This document shows positions 51,120 to 59,456 of a stretch of 64,000 bases of DNA, piece by piece (position 1 is the first letter of the stretch; each line of letters opens with the position of its first letter). Location of the stretch: assembly GCF_028369055.1 (NCBI RefSeq), contig NZ_JAQNCZ010000007.1, positions 1-64,000 of the forward strand, written 5' to 3'. The notes beneath the pieces were generated by a model. That model was given only the letters and a program-made list of their open reading frames with translations, ran no database searches and was not told the origin of the DNA. The DNA comes from Cognatishimia sp. SS12. Lineage in GTDB: Bacteria > Pseudomonadota > Alphaproteobacteria > Rhodobacterales > Rhodobacteraceae. A program made the position numbers and the translations under genes.

Positions 51120-51439
51120 CGATTTTCCCTGATTTCACCAAGAGCAAGCTTACGCATGGGAGGCGCATTTCAAAACGACAAATACACCTGGCCCGGGAAT
51201 TCCCCGCCGACGGTATACTGTGATCTGGCTTGCCTACGGCTTCATTGTACTGTATGTGAACTAATATACTAGCACTCACATAGTGGCAAGTCTTGATTGC
51301 TCAGATTTGGTGGTCGATCATTGCCGCTACGCTGAGGCGTGGCGCGCACAGGCGCTGAGAAAATGTGCGTGATGTCTACACCCAATGACAAAGAGGCGCT
51401 AAGACTGAAGACAGACCGCAAAGGAACAGCCAAACCACG
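51120..51439. other. 320-base divergent regulatory region, hydroxylase operon/GntR
   Basis: No supported gene. It contains the nested dyad described at 51253-51282 and otherwise unremarkable sequence. A weak ribosome-site-like AAGGAA lies 14 bases before the GntR ATG. No terminator or RNA gene was seen. Confidence 0.6.
51253..51282. promoter_or_regulatory. Nested dyad, candidate GntR operator (copy 1)
   Basis: The core ACTAATATACTAGC (51260-51273) is flanked by TATGTGA (51253-51259) and TCACATA (51276-51282), perfect 7-bp arms. The 14-base core recurs with one change at 54977-54990 in the promoter of the dehydratase operon. The TGTGA/TCACA arms are 16 bases apart, too far for a CRP site. Confidence 0.6.
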
Positions 51440-52141
51440 ATGGACACACTCTATAGCAAGTTTCTCAATCGCCCCGAACAGTCCAATATGTCGGCCTCAA
51501 CGCGCGTCTTCTTGGCCCTGCGGGCGCGCATCCTGAACCTGGAGTTGCCGCCAAACACTGTTCTGGTCCGATCTGAACTTGCCGCAGAATACGACGTCAG
51601 CGCCACACCGATCCGCGAGGCCATGCAGCGCCTTGAAAAAGACGGGCTGCTGGATATTTTCCCCCACGCCAAAACCTGCGTCTCTGCGATTGATATTGAG
51701 CAACTGCGCGAAGCCCAGTTCTTGCGCCTCGCGCTTGAAAGCGAAGCAGTGCGCCGTGTGGCTGCCGACCCGGACCCGGAGGTCATCAGCAACCTGCGCG
51801 CCATCATTCGAATGGCCGAAGCCCTTGGCAATGAACCTGCGGTCGAAAGCATGTTCAATGAATTGGACGAGACCTTTCACAAAACCATCTTTGACAGCAT
51901 TGGACAGGGCGCGCAGCATCAGCTGATCAAATCGCAAAGTGGCAATATCGCGCGGGCCGGCAAGCTGTATCACCGCGACCCCAAGCGCAATGCCGGGGTG
52001 ATTGCGGACCATACGAAAATTCTGAACGCAATCGAAGCCGCGGACATTGGCGGTGCCCAGGACGCGATCCGCAGTCACCTTTCGGTGACGATCTCAAGAC
52101 TGGAAGATCTGCGCCTACAGCATCCAGATTACTTTAAGTAA
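51440..52141 (+). CDS. GntR family regulator (FCD subfamily)
   Basis: 233 residues. The N-terminal winged HTH (about residues 20-85: RARILNLELPPNTVLVRSELAAEYDVSATPIREAMQRLEKDGLL) is followed by an FCD ligand-binding domain whose metal/acid-binding residues include DETFHKTIF and the C-terminal HTKILNAI. It lies between the molybdenum hydroxylase operon and the ALDH/dehydratase operon; both promoters contain the same palindromic core, so it probably represses both. FCD effectors are usually sugar acids or small carboxylates. Confidence 0.9.
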   Translation: MDTLYSKFLNRPEQSNMSASTRVFLALRARILNLELPPNTVLVRSELAAEYDVSATPIREAMQRLEKDGLLDIFPHAKTCVSAIDIEQLREAQFLRLALESEAVRRVAADPDPEVISNLRAIIRMAEALGNEPAVESMFNELDETFHKTIFDSIGQGAQHQLIKSQSGNIARAGKLYHRDPKRNAGVIADHTKILNAIEAADIGGAQDAIRSHLSVTISRLEDLRLQHPDYFK

Positions 52142-52180
52142 AAAGGACCCACAGGGCGGATGTGCGCCTGTAGATCCTTC
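52142..52180. terminator. Possible convergent terminator between GntR and ALDH
   Basis: Arms AAGGA / TCCTT enclose an inner ACAGG-CG / CG-CCTGT stem with a one-base bulge. The downstream T-run is short. It lies in the 63-base gap between convergent genes. Confidence 0.4.
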
Positions 52181-52204
52181 GAACTTTGCCGCATGAGACC
52201 CTGG

Positions 52205-53638
52205 TTACCAGGTCACATGCGTCGCTTTGATATTCATGTATTCCAGAATGCCATAACGCCCGGCCTCCCGGCCAATGCCTGATTGCTTGATACCGCCAAA
52301 GGGCGATTCATGGCCTGAGACGTCAATGTTGTTGATCGCAATGACGCCGGCCTGCAACCCGCGCGACAGCTTTTCAGATGTGGCCAGATCGGTTGTAAAC
52401 CCGTAGGACGCCAGACCATATTCGCTGTCATTGGCCCGCGCGATGGCCTCATCCAGATCGCTAAAAGTCGTGATCAACGCAACCGGACCAAATGGCTCTT
52501 CGTGCATGATACGCGCATCTGCCGGCACATCGGCGAGCACGGTTGGCTCCAGGAAATATCCCACATCCAAACCGGCGGGCCGCGCGCCGCCTGTACGGAC
52601 CGTCGCGCCCTTTGCAATGGCATCGGCGATCAGCTCTTCCAACTTGGCGCGCTGACCAGCATGGGCCAAGGGACCCATGGTGCTGTCGGGATTTTGGCTA
52701 TCGCCAAGAACGCGCGCCTCTGCCTGCGCGACCAGCTTTTGCGTAAAGGCCTCAGCGACATCTTCGTGCACGTAAAAGCGCGTGGGCGCGATGCATACCT
52801 GCCCGCTGTTGGCAAATTTCAGCATGGCTGTTTGCGCGGCAGCATTGTCCAGATCGGCATCTGCGCAGACAATAACCGGCGAATGGCCGCCCAATTCCAT
52901 CGACGTACGTTTGACCGACGCTGCGGCTTTCGCGAGGAGCATTTTGCCGACAGCAGTCGACCCGGTGAAGGCCACCTTGCGGATGTCTGGATTGTCAAAG
53001 ATCGCATCAGAAATCGGCTGCGGCGCGCCGTGCAACATTTGGATCACCCCTTTGGGGAACCCCGCATCCACGAAACACTGCACCAGCAGCGTTGCTGTCA
53101 ATGGCGCGATTTCCGCCGGGCGCAGGATGATCGGGCAACCGGCGGCCAGTGCGGGCCCCAGTTTTTGCAAGGCCTGACCCACCGGAAAATTCCATGGCGT
53201 GATGCCCGCAACGATTCCCACAGGCTCGCGCACGATGCTGATGCGCCCCCCGGCCCGAGAGGTCAGTGTTTCTCCGCCGATGCGGTCCGCCTCTCCCGCA
53301 ATCCAATGCAGGATTTCAACACCGCGCGTCGGCTCACCGACGGCCATCTTGTACGGGCGCCCCACTTCAAGCGAGAGCGCTTTGCCGATGGCTTCAACCC
53401 GAGATGCAAGGATGTCTGCGGTTTTGCGCAGCAAAGTCGCCCGCGCCGACGGATGGGTGTCAGCCCATGCGCTTTGCGCCGCCTTGGCATGTTTGACGGC
53501 CTCTGCCACATGGCTGGGTCCGGCCTGCGGACAGTCCCACAAATTTTCTTCGGTGCAAGGGTTCACCACAGGAAAGCTGGGATGCTCTGACTGGTCGGTA
53601 AACTCCCCGCCAATCAGGAAAAGCGGCTTGTCGATCAT
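52205..53638 (-). CDS. NAD(P)-dependent aldehyde dehydrogenase
   Basis: 477 residues. ALDH superfamily, succinate-semialdehyde/lactaldehyde dehydrogenase-like: GITPWNFPVGQ, FTGSTAVGKML, general-base Glu in MELGGHSPV and the catalytic Cys in NSGQVCIAPTRF. It is second in a minus-strand operon, 54 bases after a sugar-acid dehydratase gene. In sugar-acid pathways such enzymes oxidise the aldehyde left after dehydration and aldol cleavage (for example lactaldehyde, glycolaldehyde or 2-oxoglutarate semialdehyde). Confidence 0.92.
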   Translation of the reverse strand: MIDKPLFLIGGEFTDQSEHPSFPVVNPCTEENLWDCPQAGPSHVAEAVKHAKAAQSAWADTHPSARATLLRKTADILASRVEAIGKALSLEVGRPYKMAVGEPTRGVEILHWIAGEADRIGGETLTSRAGGRISIVREPVGIVAGITPWNFPVGQALQKLGPALAAGCPIILRPAEIAPLTATLLVQCFVDAGFPKGVIQMLHGAPQPISDAIFDNPDIRKVAFTGSTAVGKMLLAKAAASVKRTSMELGGHSPVIVCADADLDNAAAQTAMLKFANSGQVCIAPTRFYVHEDVAEAFTQKLVAQAEARVLGDSQNPDSTMGPLAHAGQRAKLEELIADAIAKGATVRTGGARPAGLDVGYFLEPTVLADVPADARIMHEEPFGPVALITTFSDLDEAIARANDSEYGLASYGFTTDLATSEKLSRGLQAGVIAINNIDVSGHESPFGGIKQSGIGREAGRYGILEYMNIKATHVTW

Positions 53639-53692
53639 GCGATTGATCCTTTTATCTATGCGATTGCGCGACCAGAGCCGGCCGCTGAAATG

Positions 53693-54928
53693 TCAGGAAT
53701 ATGCCGTGGCACCGTCGGGTTTGACGTAGGCATCACGCTTCCAATGAATGTAGTCGTCGACCTTGATGACATCTTCATCAATTTCGACGCCCCAGCCCGG
53801 GCGATCAGGCCGCAGCTCAAGATGGCCATCAACCGGCAGGTATTGGTCCTTAATCCAAGGGCAGTCATTGCAAATCTTGTATTCAAGGATTTTGAAATTC
53901 GGCGTCGCTGCTGAGAAATGCAGGTTATGCGCCGTCGCCAGTGGCCCCATCGGGTTATGCGGCGCAACGGGCACAAAATGCGCATCGGCCACCTCGGCAA
54001 TGCGGCGCATTTCTGTAAGACCGCCAACAACCGCGATATCGGGCTGAACAATATCAGCGCCACCCTCTTGCAGCAGTGCCAGGAACTCAAAGCGATTATA
54101 AAGGGCCTCGCCGGTTGCCAGCGGAATATTGATCTTTTGCTTCAGCCGCCCCCATGCAGGCATGTGTTCCGGGCGCATCGGCTCTTCAAAGAAGAACGGT
54201 TCATAAGGCTCAAGCGCTTTGGCCATCTGCACAGCCTGCGCCTGTTCTTGGATGACGGCATGCGCATCAAAGGCAATTTCAAAATGGGCTGGCAATCGCT
54301 GACGCAATTCCGCGAAATATTCAGCCAGCGCTTTGCAGACCAAACCCCAGCGCGTTTCGTAAGGGCCAATGCGATAGGGGCTGAGCTTAAAGGCATCAAT
54401 GCCGAATTTTTCGTTCAAGCCCATCAGCAAGGGCACGGCATCATCCGGATCGGGGTGATAAATGGCCGTCGCATAGACGCGCACGCGGTCGCGCACATTG
54501 CCGCCAAGCAGCTGATAAACCGGCAGGCCGGCCGCCTTACCTGCAATATCCCAAAGTGCATGATCAATGGCTGCAATGGCGGCCAAGCCAAGCGAACCAG
54601 GAGGAAAACGACCGATATGCAACATTTTGTTATGCAGGAAGGTGACACGGCGCGGATCCTCGCCTTCTAACAGCGAGAAAAAGTAATCGAGTATGGGTGG
54701 CAGCGCCAGATCTGGCCCATGGTTATAAGCCTCTCCCCACCCCGAAATTCCGGCGTCAGTCTCGACACTGACCAAAACCCGGGGGCGATCATCGACACGC
54801 TGCATGAACGCGCGGATCGCGGTGATCTTGAGCGGCGCGCAGGCCCGCAGGATCTGGCTTTCAGCGCCATCTTCGCCGAGGTTCGCCGCCTGGGCGGGCA
54901 CAGATGAGCTTTGAGGGATAGACGTCAC
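53693..54928 (-). CDS. Enolase-superfamily sugar-acid dehydratase (RspA/ManD/GalD-like)
   Basis: 411 residues, GTG start with GAGG 5 bases upstream. Mandelate racemase/muconate lactonizing enzyme fold. The metal ligands are Asp221 (AFDAHAV), Glu248 (FFEEPMRPE) and Glu274 (ATGEALY); His324 in APHNPMGPL is the probable acid/base, with Lys181 in FKLSPY. Members dehydrate aldonates such as D-mannonate, D-gluconate or D-galactonate. The first 33 residues are an extra low-complexity N-terminus. It is followed by an ALDH and carries the predicted GntR operator upstream. Confidence 0.9.
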   Translation of the reverse strand: MTSIPQSSSVPAQAANLGEDGAESQILRACAPLKITAIRAFMQRVDDRPRVLVSVETDAGISGWGEAYNHGPDLALPPILDYFFSLLEGEDPRRVTFLHNKMLHIGRFPPGSLGLAAIAAIDHALWDIAGKAAGLPVYQLLGGNVRDRVRVYATAIYHPDPDDAVPLLMGLNEKFGIDAFKLSPYRIGPYETRWGLVCKALAEYFAELRQRLPAHFEIAFDAHAVIQEQAQAVQMAKALEPYEPFFFEEPMRPEHMPAWGRLKQKINIPLATGEALYNRFEFLALLQEGGADIVQPDIAVVGGLTEMRRIAEVADAHFVPVAPHNPMGPLATAHNLHFSAATPNFKILEYKICNDCPWIKDQYLPVDGHLELRPDRPGWGVEIDEDVIKVDDYIHWKRDAYVKPDGATAYS

Positions 54929-55290
54929 GGAACCTCTCTTGATCGCAGAGCGATGACTTAGTGGGTAATCATGAGTACTAATATATTAGCTTTAGTAAAA
55001 TGTCGATAGAAATTCATTTCGGCGGTAAAAAAACTTTCAGGATCAAGAAAATCGCCGTCGCCATAAAGAGTCTGGTGATTATTGCGATGCAAAATGATAT
55101 TACCTTTCAACGCCTTACCGTTCGCGGATTGCGATTCTGACATTTGGACAAGGGGCTGAAATGCCGGATTTGTGTGCGAAATGCCAAAATAATGTATGAT
55201 TATTTCATTTCATGGGCTATAAGAACTGAATAGCACAATGAATCTACCGCAATCCGCGCCTTGATTCAGAATCGCCACGCCGGAGCAACC
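54929..55290. other. 362-base divergent region between two dehydratase genes
   Basis: No supported gene: short open frames here lack ribosome sites and family signals. It holds the GntR-type palindrome at 54977-54990 near the minus-strand gene. On the other side, AT-rich sequence (about 55150-55240) probably holds the promoter of the dehydratase-dpp operon. No clear -35/-10 pair was assigned. Confidence 0.5.
54977..54990. promoter_or_regulatory. Palindrome, candidate GntR operator (copy 2)
   Basis: ACTAATATATTAGC contains the perfect 12-base palindrome CTAATATATTAG (54978-54989) and matches the core at 51260-51273 at 13 of 14 positions. It lies 49 bases upstream of the dehydratase start codon. 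An outer TACTAA / TTAGTA pair surrounds part of it. Confidence 0.6.
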
Positions 55291-56448
55291 ATGACGACGA
55301 TCGCCAAAATAACCGCCCACACCATTCGCGTTGGAATGCGCAACCAAACTTTGGTTCGTGTAGAAACCGACGACGGCACAGTTGGCTGGGGCGAATCTGG
55401 CCTGTCCTCGCGCGAAAAATCTGTCTGCGCCATGGTCGACATCTTTGCCGATATCCTTGTTGGGCAAGACTCCCGCCGCATTGGTCGTATCTGGCAAGAA
55501 CTCTATCGCAGCCAGTATTTTGAAGGCGGTCGTGTAATCACCGCCGCGATTTCGGCAATCGACATTGCGCTTTATGACATTCTGGGCAAGCAGCTGGGTG
55601 TGCCAGTTTATCAATTGCTCGGCGGCAAACACCGCGACGTGGTGCCCAGCTTTGCGACCGCAACCGCGCCAGACCCTGCGGATATGCTGAATCAAGTGCA
55701 GGTCCTGCTGGACGATGGGTTTGAATGTGTGCGTGTCGCGCCCTCTTATTATGGCGACGGACGGACGTTCGAGGCACGCAAGAGCATCGCCGCAACCGTG
55801 AAACAACTGGTCGCCGTGCGCGAACTGATTGGCCCGGACATTGCGCTTGGCATTGACTACCACCACCGGCTGACCCCTGCAGAGGCTGCGAGCTTCTGCA
55901 ATATGCTGCCGGCCGGCGTGCTGGATTTCTTGGAAGAGCCCATTCGCGATGAAACCCCAGAGGCCTATGAAATGCTGCGGTCCATGACCAGCGTGCCATT
56001 TGCGGTCGGCGAAGAATTTGCCTCCAAGTGGCAAGCCGGTCCATATTTGGACAAAGGTCTGACCCAATATATGCGCATCGACATCTGTAATGTCGGCGGT
56101 TTTACCGAAGCGATGAAGATCGCCGGTTGGAGCGAACGCCATTACATCGACCTGATGCCGCACAACCCATTGGGCCCGATCTGCACCGCAGCCACTGCCC
56201 ATATGAGTGCCGCTGTTCCGAATTTGAGCTGGGTTGAAACCCGCCAAAGCCGTGTTGAAGAGCTTGGCTTCCATGACAAGAAGATTTTCCCAACTCAGGC
56301 AGAAATCGTAGGCCCAAACTACATCGTCAGCGATGCGCCGGGTCTGGGTGTCGAGGTTGATGAAGATGCGCTGCGCGAAGCGGAAAATGCTGCGCACGTT
56401 GAATGTCCACACCTGATCAAACCCGACGGGAGTGTGACCAACTGGTAA
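55291..56448 (+). CDS. Enolase-superfamily sugar-acid dehydratase (galactonate/mannonate dehydratase-like)
   Basis: 385 residues from ATG 55291, with CGGAG upstream. MR/MLE fold: metal ligands Asp189 (LGIDYHHR), Glu215 (FLEEPIRDE) and Glu241 (AVGEEF); His291 in LMPHNPLGPI is the acid/base. The second-strand residue is Arg in CVRVAP instead of the KxK of racemases, as in dehydratase subgroups. It is diverged from the dehydratase at 53693-54928. It heads an operon with a Dpp/Opp-type importer, so the imported compound is probably an aldonate or an oligosaccharide that yields one. Confidence 0.9.
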   Translation: MTTIAKITAHTIRVGMRNQTLVRVETDDGTVGWGESGLSSREKSVCAMVDIFADILVGQDSRRIGRIWQELYRSQYFEGGRVITAAISAIDIALYDILGKQLGVPVYQLLGGKHRDVVPSFATATAPDPADMLNQVQVLLDDGFECVRVAPSYYGDGRTFEARKSIAATVKQLVAVRELIGPDIALGIDYHHRLTPAEAASFCNMLPAGVLDFLEEPIRDETPEAYEMLRSMTSVPFAVGEEFASKWQAGPYLDKGLTQYMRIDICNVGGFTEAMKIAGWSERHYIDLMPHNPLGPICTAATAHMSAAVPNLSWVETRQSRVEELGFHDKKIFPTQAEIVGPNYIVSDAPGLGVEVDEDALREAENAAHVECPHLIKPDGSVTNW

Positions 56449-56472
56449 GAAGACCAGCATAGGAGGAGAAAT

Positions 56473-58392
56473 ATGACATTTTTTAGCAAAATTGCATTGA
56501 CGGGGGCCAGTCTTGCCCTCGGATTTGCAACAGCAGCCTGGAGCTTCGAAGAAGCCCCCATGCTGAAGGAACAGGTAGCAAGCGGTGCCCTGCCCCCGCT
56601 GGAGGAGCGCCTGCCCAAAAACCCCCTGGTTCTCGAAGTCGTGGAACAGCCCGGTGAATATGGCGGCACTCTGCGCCGTGCGATCCTGGGCGGCGGTGAT
56701 CAGCACAACATCGTGCGCACCATCGGCAGCGAAAACCTCGTACGCTGGGATGTGAACTGGACCGAAGTGCGTCCGAACATCGCCGAAAGCGTTGATGTCT
56801 CTGAAGACGCAAGCACATTTGTCTTTAACCTACGCGAAGGTATGCGTTGGTCTGATGGTGCGCCGTTCACAGCAGACGACATCATGTTCTGGTATGAAGA
56901 CGTCTTCTCAAACGAGAAGCTGACCCCATCCAAGCACCCCAACTATGTTGGCCCATCCGGCCCTGTCAAAGTGACCAAACTCAGCGACACCGCTGTTGAG
57001 TTTAAATTTGGCGAGCCAAACGGTCTGTTCCTGCAGCAAATGGCATATGGCTTCGGCTATTACCCAGTTGTTTATGCAAAACACTACCTGAGCCAATTCC
57101 ACGAAAAGTATAACCCAGACATTCAGGCACTGGTGGACGCAGAGCCAGCCGCTGCTGACTGGATCCAACTTTTCAACCTGAAGGCCGGCCCAATGCACAC
57201 GCCGCTCTTCTGGCAGAACCCAGATCGCCCAACCCTGCACGCTTGGCACCTGACCAACGCCTACGGGTCCACCGATCGCGTTGTTGCAGAGCGCAACCCA
57301 TACTACTTCAAAGTCGACGAAGCTGGCCAGCAGCTGCCTTATATGGACCGCATCACCTATGATCAGGTGGAAGACGTGGAAACCATTCTGCTTAAGGCCT
57401 TCAACGGTGAAATCGACTATATGAACCGTCACCTGGGTCGCCCAGCATACCGTGCGGTACTGAACGACAACAAAGAGCGCGGCAAATACCGTTTCTTTGA
57501 CACCAACGATCTTCCGTCCAACACCATGATCTTGATGTTGAACCTGAACCACGAAGATCCGGTGAAGCGTGAAGTGCTGAGCAACGTTGATTTCCGCAAA
57601 GGCCTGAGCCACGCGGTGAACCGTCAGGAAATCATCGATCTGCTGTACTTCGGCTCTGGTCTGGCTGTGCAAACCTCCCCGCGTGAGACCTCTGGTCTGT
57701 ACAAGGAAGAGTACGCCAAGCAGTTCACCGAGTTTAACCCAGATCTGGCGAATGAGTTCCTGGACAAGGTTATCCCGAACAAGGACGACGAAGGCTTCCG
57801 TCTGGGTCCAGATGGCAACCGTTTCACCCTGATCTTCATGGTGGCTGACGTCTTTGGTCTGCAATTCCCAGATGCGATGCAACTGGTGGCTGAATATGCC
57901 CGTGACGTAGGTCTGGACTTCCAGGTCCGCGCGACCGACCGGTCCCGTCTGATGGAACTGGTGCGCTCCAACGAGCATGACGCCTACATGTGGAACTGTG
58001 CCGGTGGTCAGGCAGATGCCTATACAGCACCAATCTGCTACGTACCGCTGCCAGGCAACACCGTGAACTGGGCCATCGAATGGGCCAAGTGGGGCGTAGA
58101 CCCAACCACCGGTGAAGAACCACCAGCAGAGGTGAAAGCGGTATTTGACGCCTATGAAAAGGTTCTGACCGCAAGCAACCCAGAAGACCAGAAGGCCCGC
58201 ATGCAAGAGGTTCTTGACCTCGCGATGCCTCAGCTCTTCACTGTTGGTCTGGTACAAAACCTGCCGCCATTCGGCATTGCACGGAACAACGTACGCAACG
58301 TACCTGATCCGCTGCCGATTGCGGGCCAGCTGTGGTACCCTGCGCCTTACACCGCGCAACTCTACTACGAAGGTGGCAAGAGCCTGCCCTAA
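56473..58392 (+). CDS. ABC transporter substrate-binding protein, SBP_bac_5 (peptide/sugar type)
   Basis: 639 residues, with a very strong ribosome site (AGGAGGAG). The signal peptide is about 24 residues (cleavage near AAWS-FEEAP). Family 5 binding-protein pattern: PGEYGGTLRRAILGG, RWDVNWTEVRPNIAES, FVFNLREGMRWSDGAPFTADDIMFWYED and DFRKGLSHAVNRQEI. Length exceeds OppA/DppA (about 540), as in the long subfamily that binds oligosaccharides or sugar acids in rhizobia and roseobacters. The codon-usage shift toward cca/gca suggests high expression. It is followed by a stabilising hairpin and dppBC(DF). Confidence 0.92.
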   Translation: MTFFSKIALTGASLALGFATAAWSFEEAPMLKEQVASGALPPLEERLPKNPLVLEVVEQPGEYGGTLRRAILGGGDQHNIVRTIGSENLVRWDVNWTEVRPNIAESVDVSEDASTFVFNLREGMRWSDGAPFTADDIMFWYEDVFSNEKLTPSKHPNYVGPSGPVKVTKLSDTAVEFKFGEPNGLFLQQMAYGFGYYPVVYAKHYLSQFHEKYNPDIQALVDAEPAAADWIQLFNLKAGPMHTPLFWQNPDRPTLHAWHLTNAYGSTDRVVAERNPYYFKVDEAGQQLPYMDRITYDQVEDVETILLKAFNGEIDYMNRHLGRPAYRAVLNDNKERGKYRFFDTNDLPSNTMILMLNLNHEDPVKREVLSNVDFRKGLSHAVNRQEIIDLLYFGSGLAVQTSPRETSGLYKEEYAKQFTEFNPDLANEFLDKVIPNKDDEGFRLGPDGNRFTLIFMVADVFGLQFPDAMQLVAEYARDVGLDFQVRATDRSRLMELVRSNEHDAYMWNCAGGQADAYTAPICYVPLPGNTVNWAIEWAKWGVDPTTGEEPPAEVKAVFDAYEKVLTASNPEDQKARMQEVLDLAMPQLFTVGLVQNLPPFGIARNNVRNVPDPLPIAGQLWYPAPYTAQLYYEGGKSLP

Positions 58393-58405
58393 CCTTCGAC
58401 TAAAG

Positions 58406-58430
58406 CGAGGCCCCGAACTTTGGGGCCTCG
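58406..58430 (+). repeat. Intercistronic hairpin after the dpp-type receptor gene
   Basis: Perfect 9-bp stem CGAGGCCCC / GGGGCCTCG with a 7-base loop and no U-tract, in the 80-base gap between receptor and permease genes. It is likely an mRNA stabiliser that favours receptor synthesis. Confidence 0.7.
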
Positions 58431-58472
58431 TCCACCCAGAATGAACCTCATTCACAGAAAGAAGAGACTGCC

Positions 58473-59456
58473 ATGAAGGGCTTTATCCTTCGTCGGATCC
58501 TATACATGATCCCGACTTTGTTTCTGGTATCAATTGTCACCTTTGTCATCATCCAGCTGCCCCCGGGGGATTATCTGGACGTCTTGATGACCGAGCTTGG
58601 CGAGGCCGGCGTAGAAGATTCGAGCACAATGGATGCTCTGCGAGAGCAATACGGGCTCGGACAGCCAATCTATGTGCAATACTTTAAATGGATGAAAGCC
58701 ATCCTGCTGCATGGCGACTTTGGACTGTCCTTTGAAAAGAACCGTCCGGTGACGGACCTGATCTGGAACCGCCTGGGCTGGACCTTTGGTATCTCGATCA
58801 TGACGCTGCTGTTCATCTGGATCACAGCGCTGCCCATCGGCATCTATTCTGCAGTTCGCAAGTACTCCGCGGGTGACTACATTGCGACCTTCTTTGGTTT
58901 CATCGGCCTGGCTGTGCCAAACTTCCTGCTGGCCCTGGTGATGATGTACATCTCTTTCAAATATTTCGGCCAAAGCGTTGGCGGCCTCGTCAGCCCGGAA
59001 TATCTGGATGCGCCTTGGACCTGGGACAAATACGTCGATCTGTTCAAACACATCTGGATGCCGATTGTCGTTGTGGGCACATCTGGCGCCGCGGCCCTGA
59101 TCCGCATCATGCGCGCCAACCTCTTGGACGAACTTTATCGCCCCTATGTGGTCACAGCCCGTGCCAAAGGCATGAGCGAATTCCAGCTGCTGCTGCGCTA
59201 TCCCGTGCGCGTCGCGCTGAACCCTTTCGTCTCCACCATCGGTTGGATCTTGCCGACGCTTGTTTCTGGCGAAATCATCGTTGCCGTTGTGATGAACCTC
59301 CCCACCACTGGACCGCTGCTGCTGCGCGCGCTGCTGGTTCAAGACATGTACCTTGCGGGCTCTCTGATCCTGATCGTGAGCATGCTGACCGTCGTCGGCA
59401 CGTTGATTTCCGACCTGCTGCTTGCCTGGATTGACCCAAGGATTCGCTACCAATGA
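58473..59456 (+). CDS. Dpp/Opp-type ABC permease (DppB-like)
   Basis: 327 residues, six membrane segments. The N-terminus MKGFILRRILYMIPTLFLVS with IQLPPGDYLD is typical of DppB. The ATPase-contact loop is MRANLLDELYRPYVVTARAKGMSEFQLLLRYPVR. It overlaps the next permease gene as ATGA. Confidence 0.93.
   Translation: MKGFILRRILYMIPTLFLVSIVTFVIIQLPPGDYLDVLMTELGEAGVEDSSTMDALREQYGLGQPIYVQYFKWMKAILLHGDFGLSFEKNRPVTDLIWNRLGWTFGISIMTLLFIWITALPIGIYSAVRKYSAGDYIATFFGFIGLAVPNFLLALVMMYISFKYFGQSVGGLVSPEYLDAPWTWDKYVDLFKHIWMPIVVVGTSGAAALIRIMRANLLDELYRPYVVTARAKGMSEFQLLLRYPVRVALNPFVSTIGWILPTLVSGEIIVAVVMNLPTTGPLLLRALLVQDMYLAGSLILIVSMLTVVGTLISDLLLAWIDPRIRYQ

Noticed and set aside
51253..51282. CRP-like site (TGTGA...TCACA)
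   Set aside because: The arms are 16 bases apart instead of 6, and a GntR-like palindrome fills the spacer; a dedicated regulator is more likely.
52502..53590. 362-codon open frame on the plus strand
   Set aside because: Antisense to the aldehyde dehydrogenase; no protein family signal.
55210..56706. 498-codon open frame on the minus strand
   Set aside because: Antisense to the dehydratase at 55291-56448, which has clear catalytic residues; the frame is a shadow.
56908..58455. 515-codon open frame on the minus strand
   Set aside because: Antisense to the SBP_bac_5 gene with its strong ribosome site and signal peptide.
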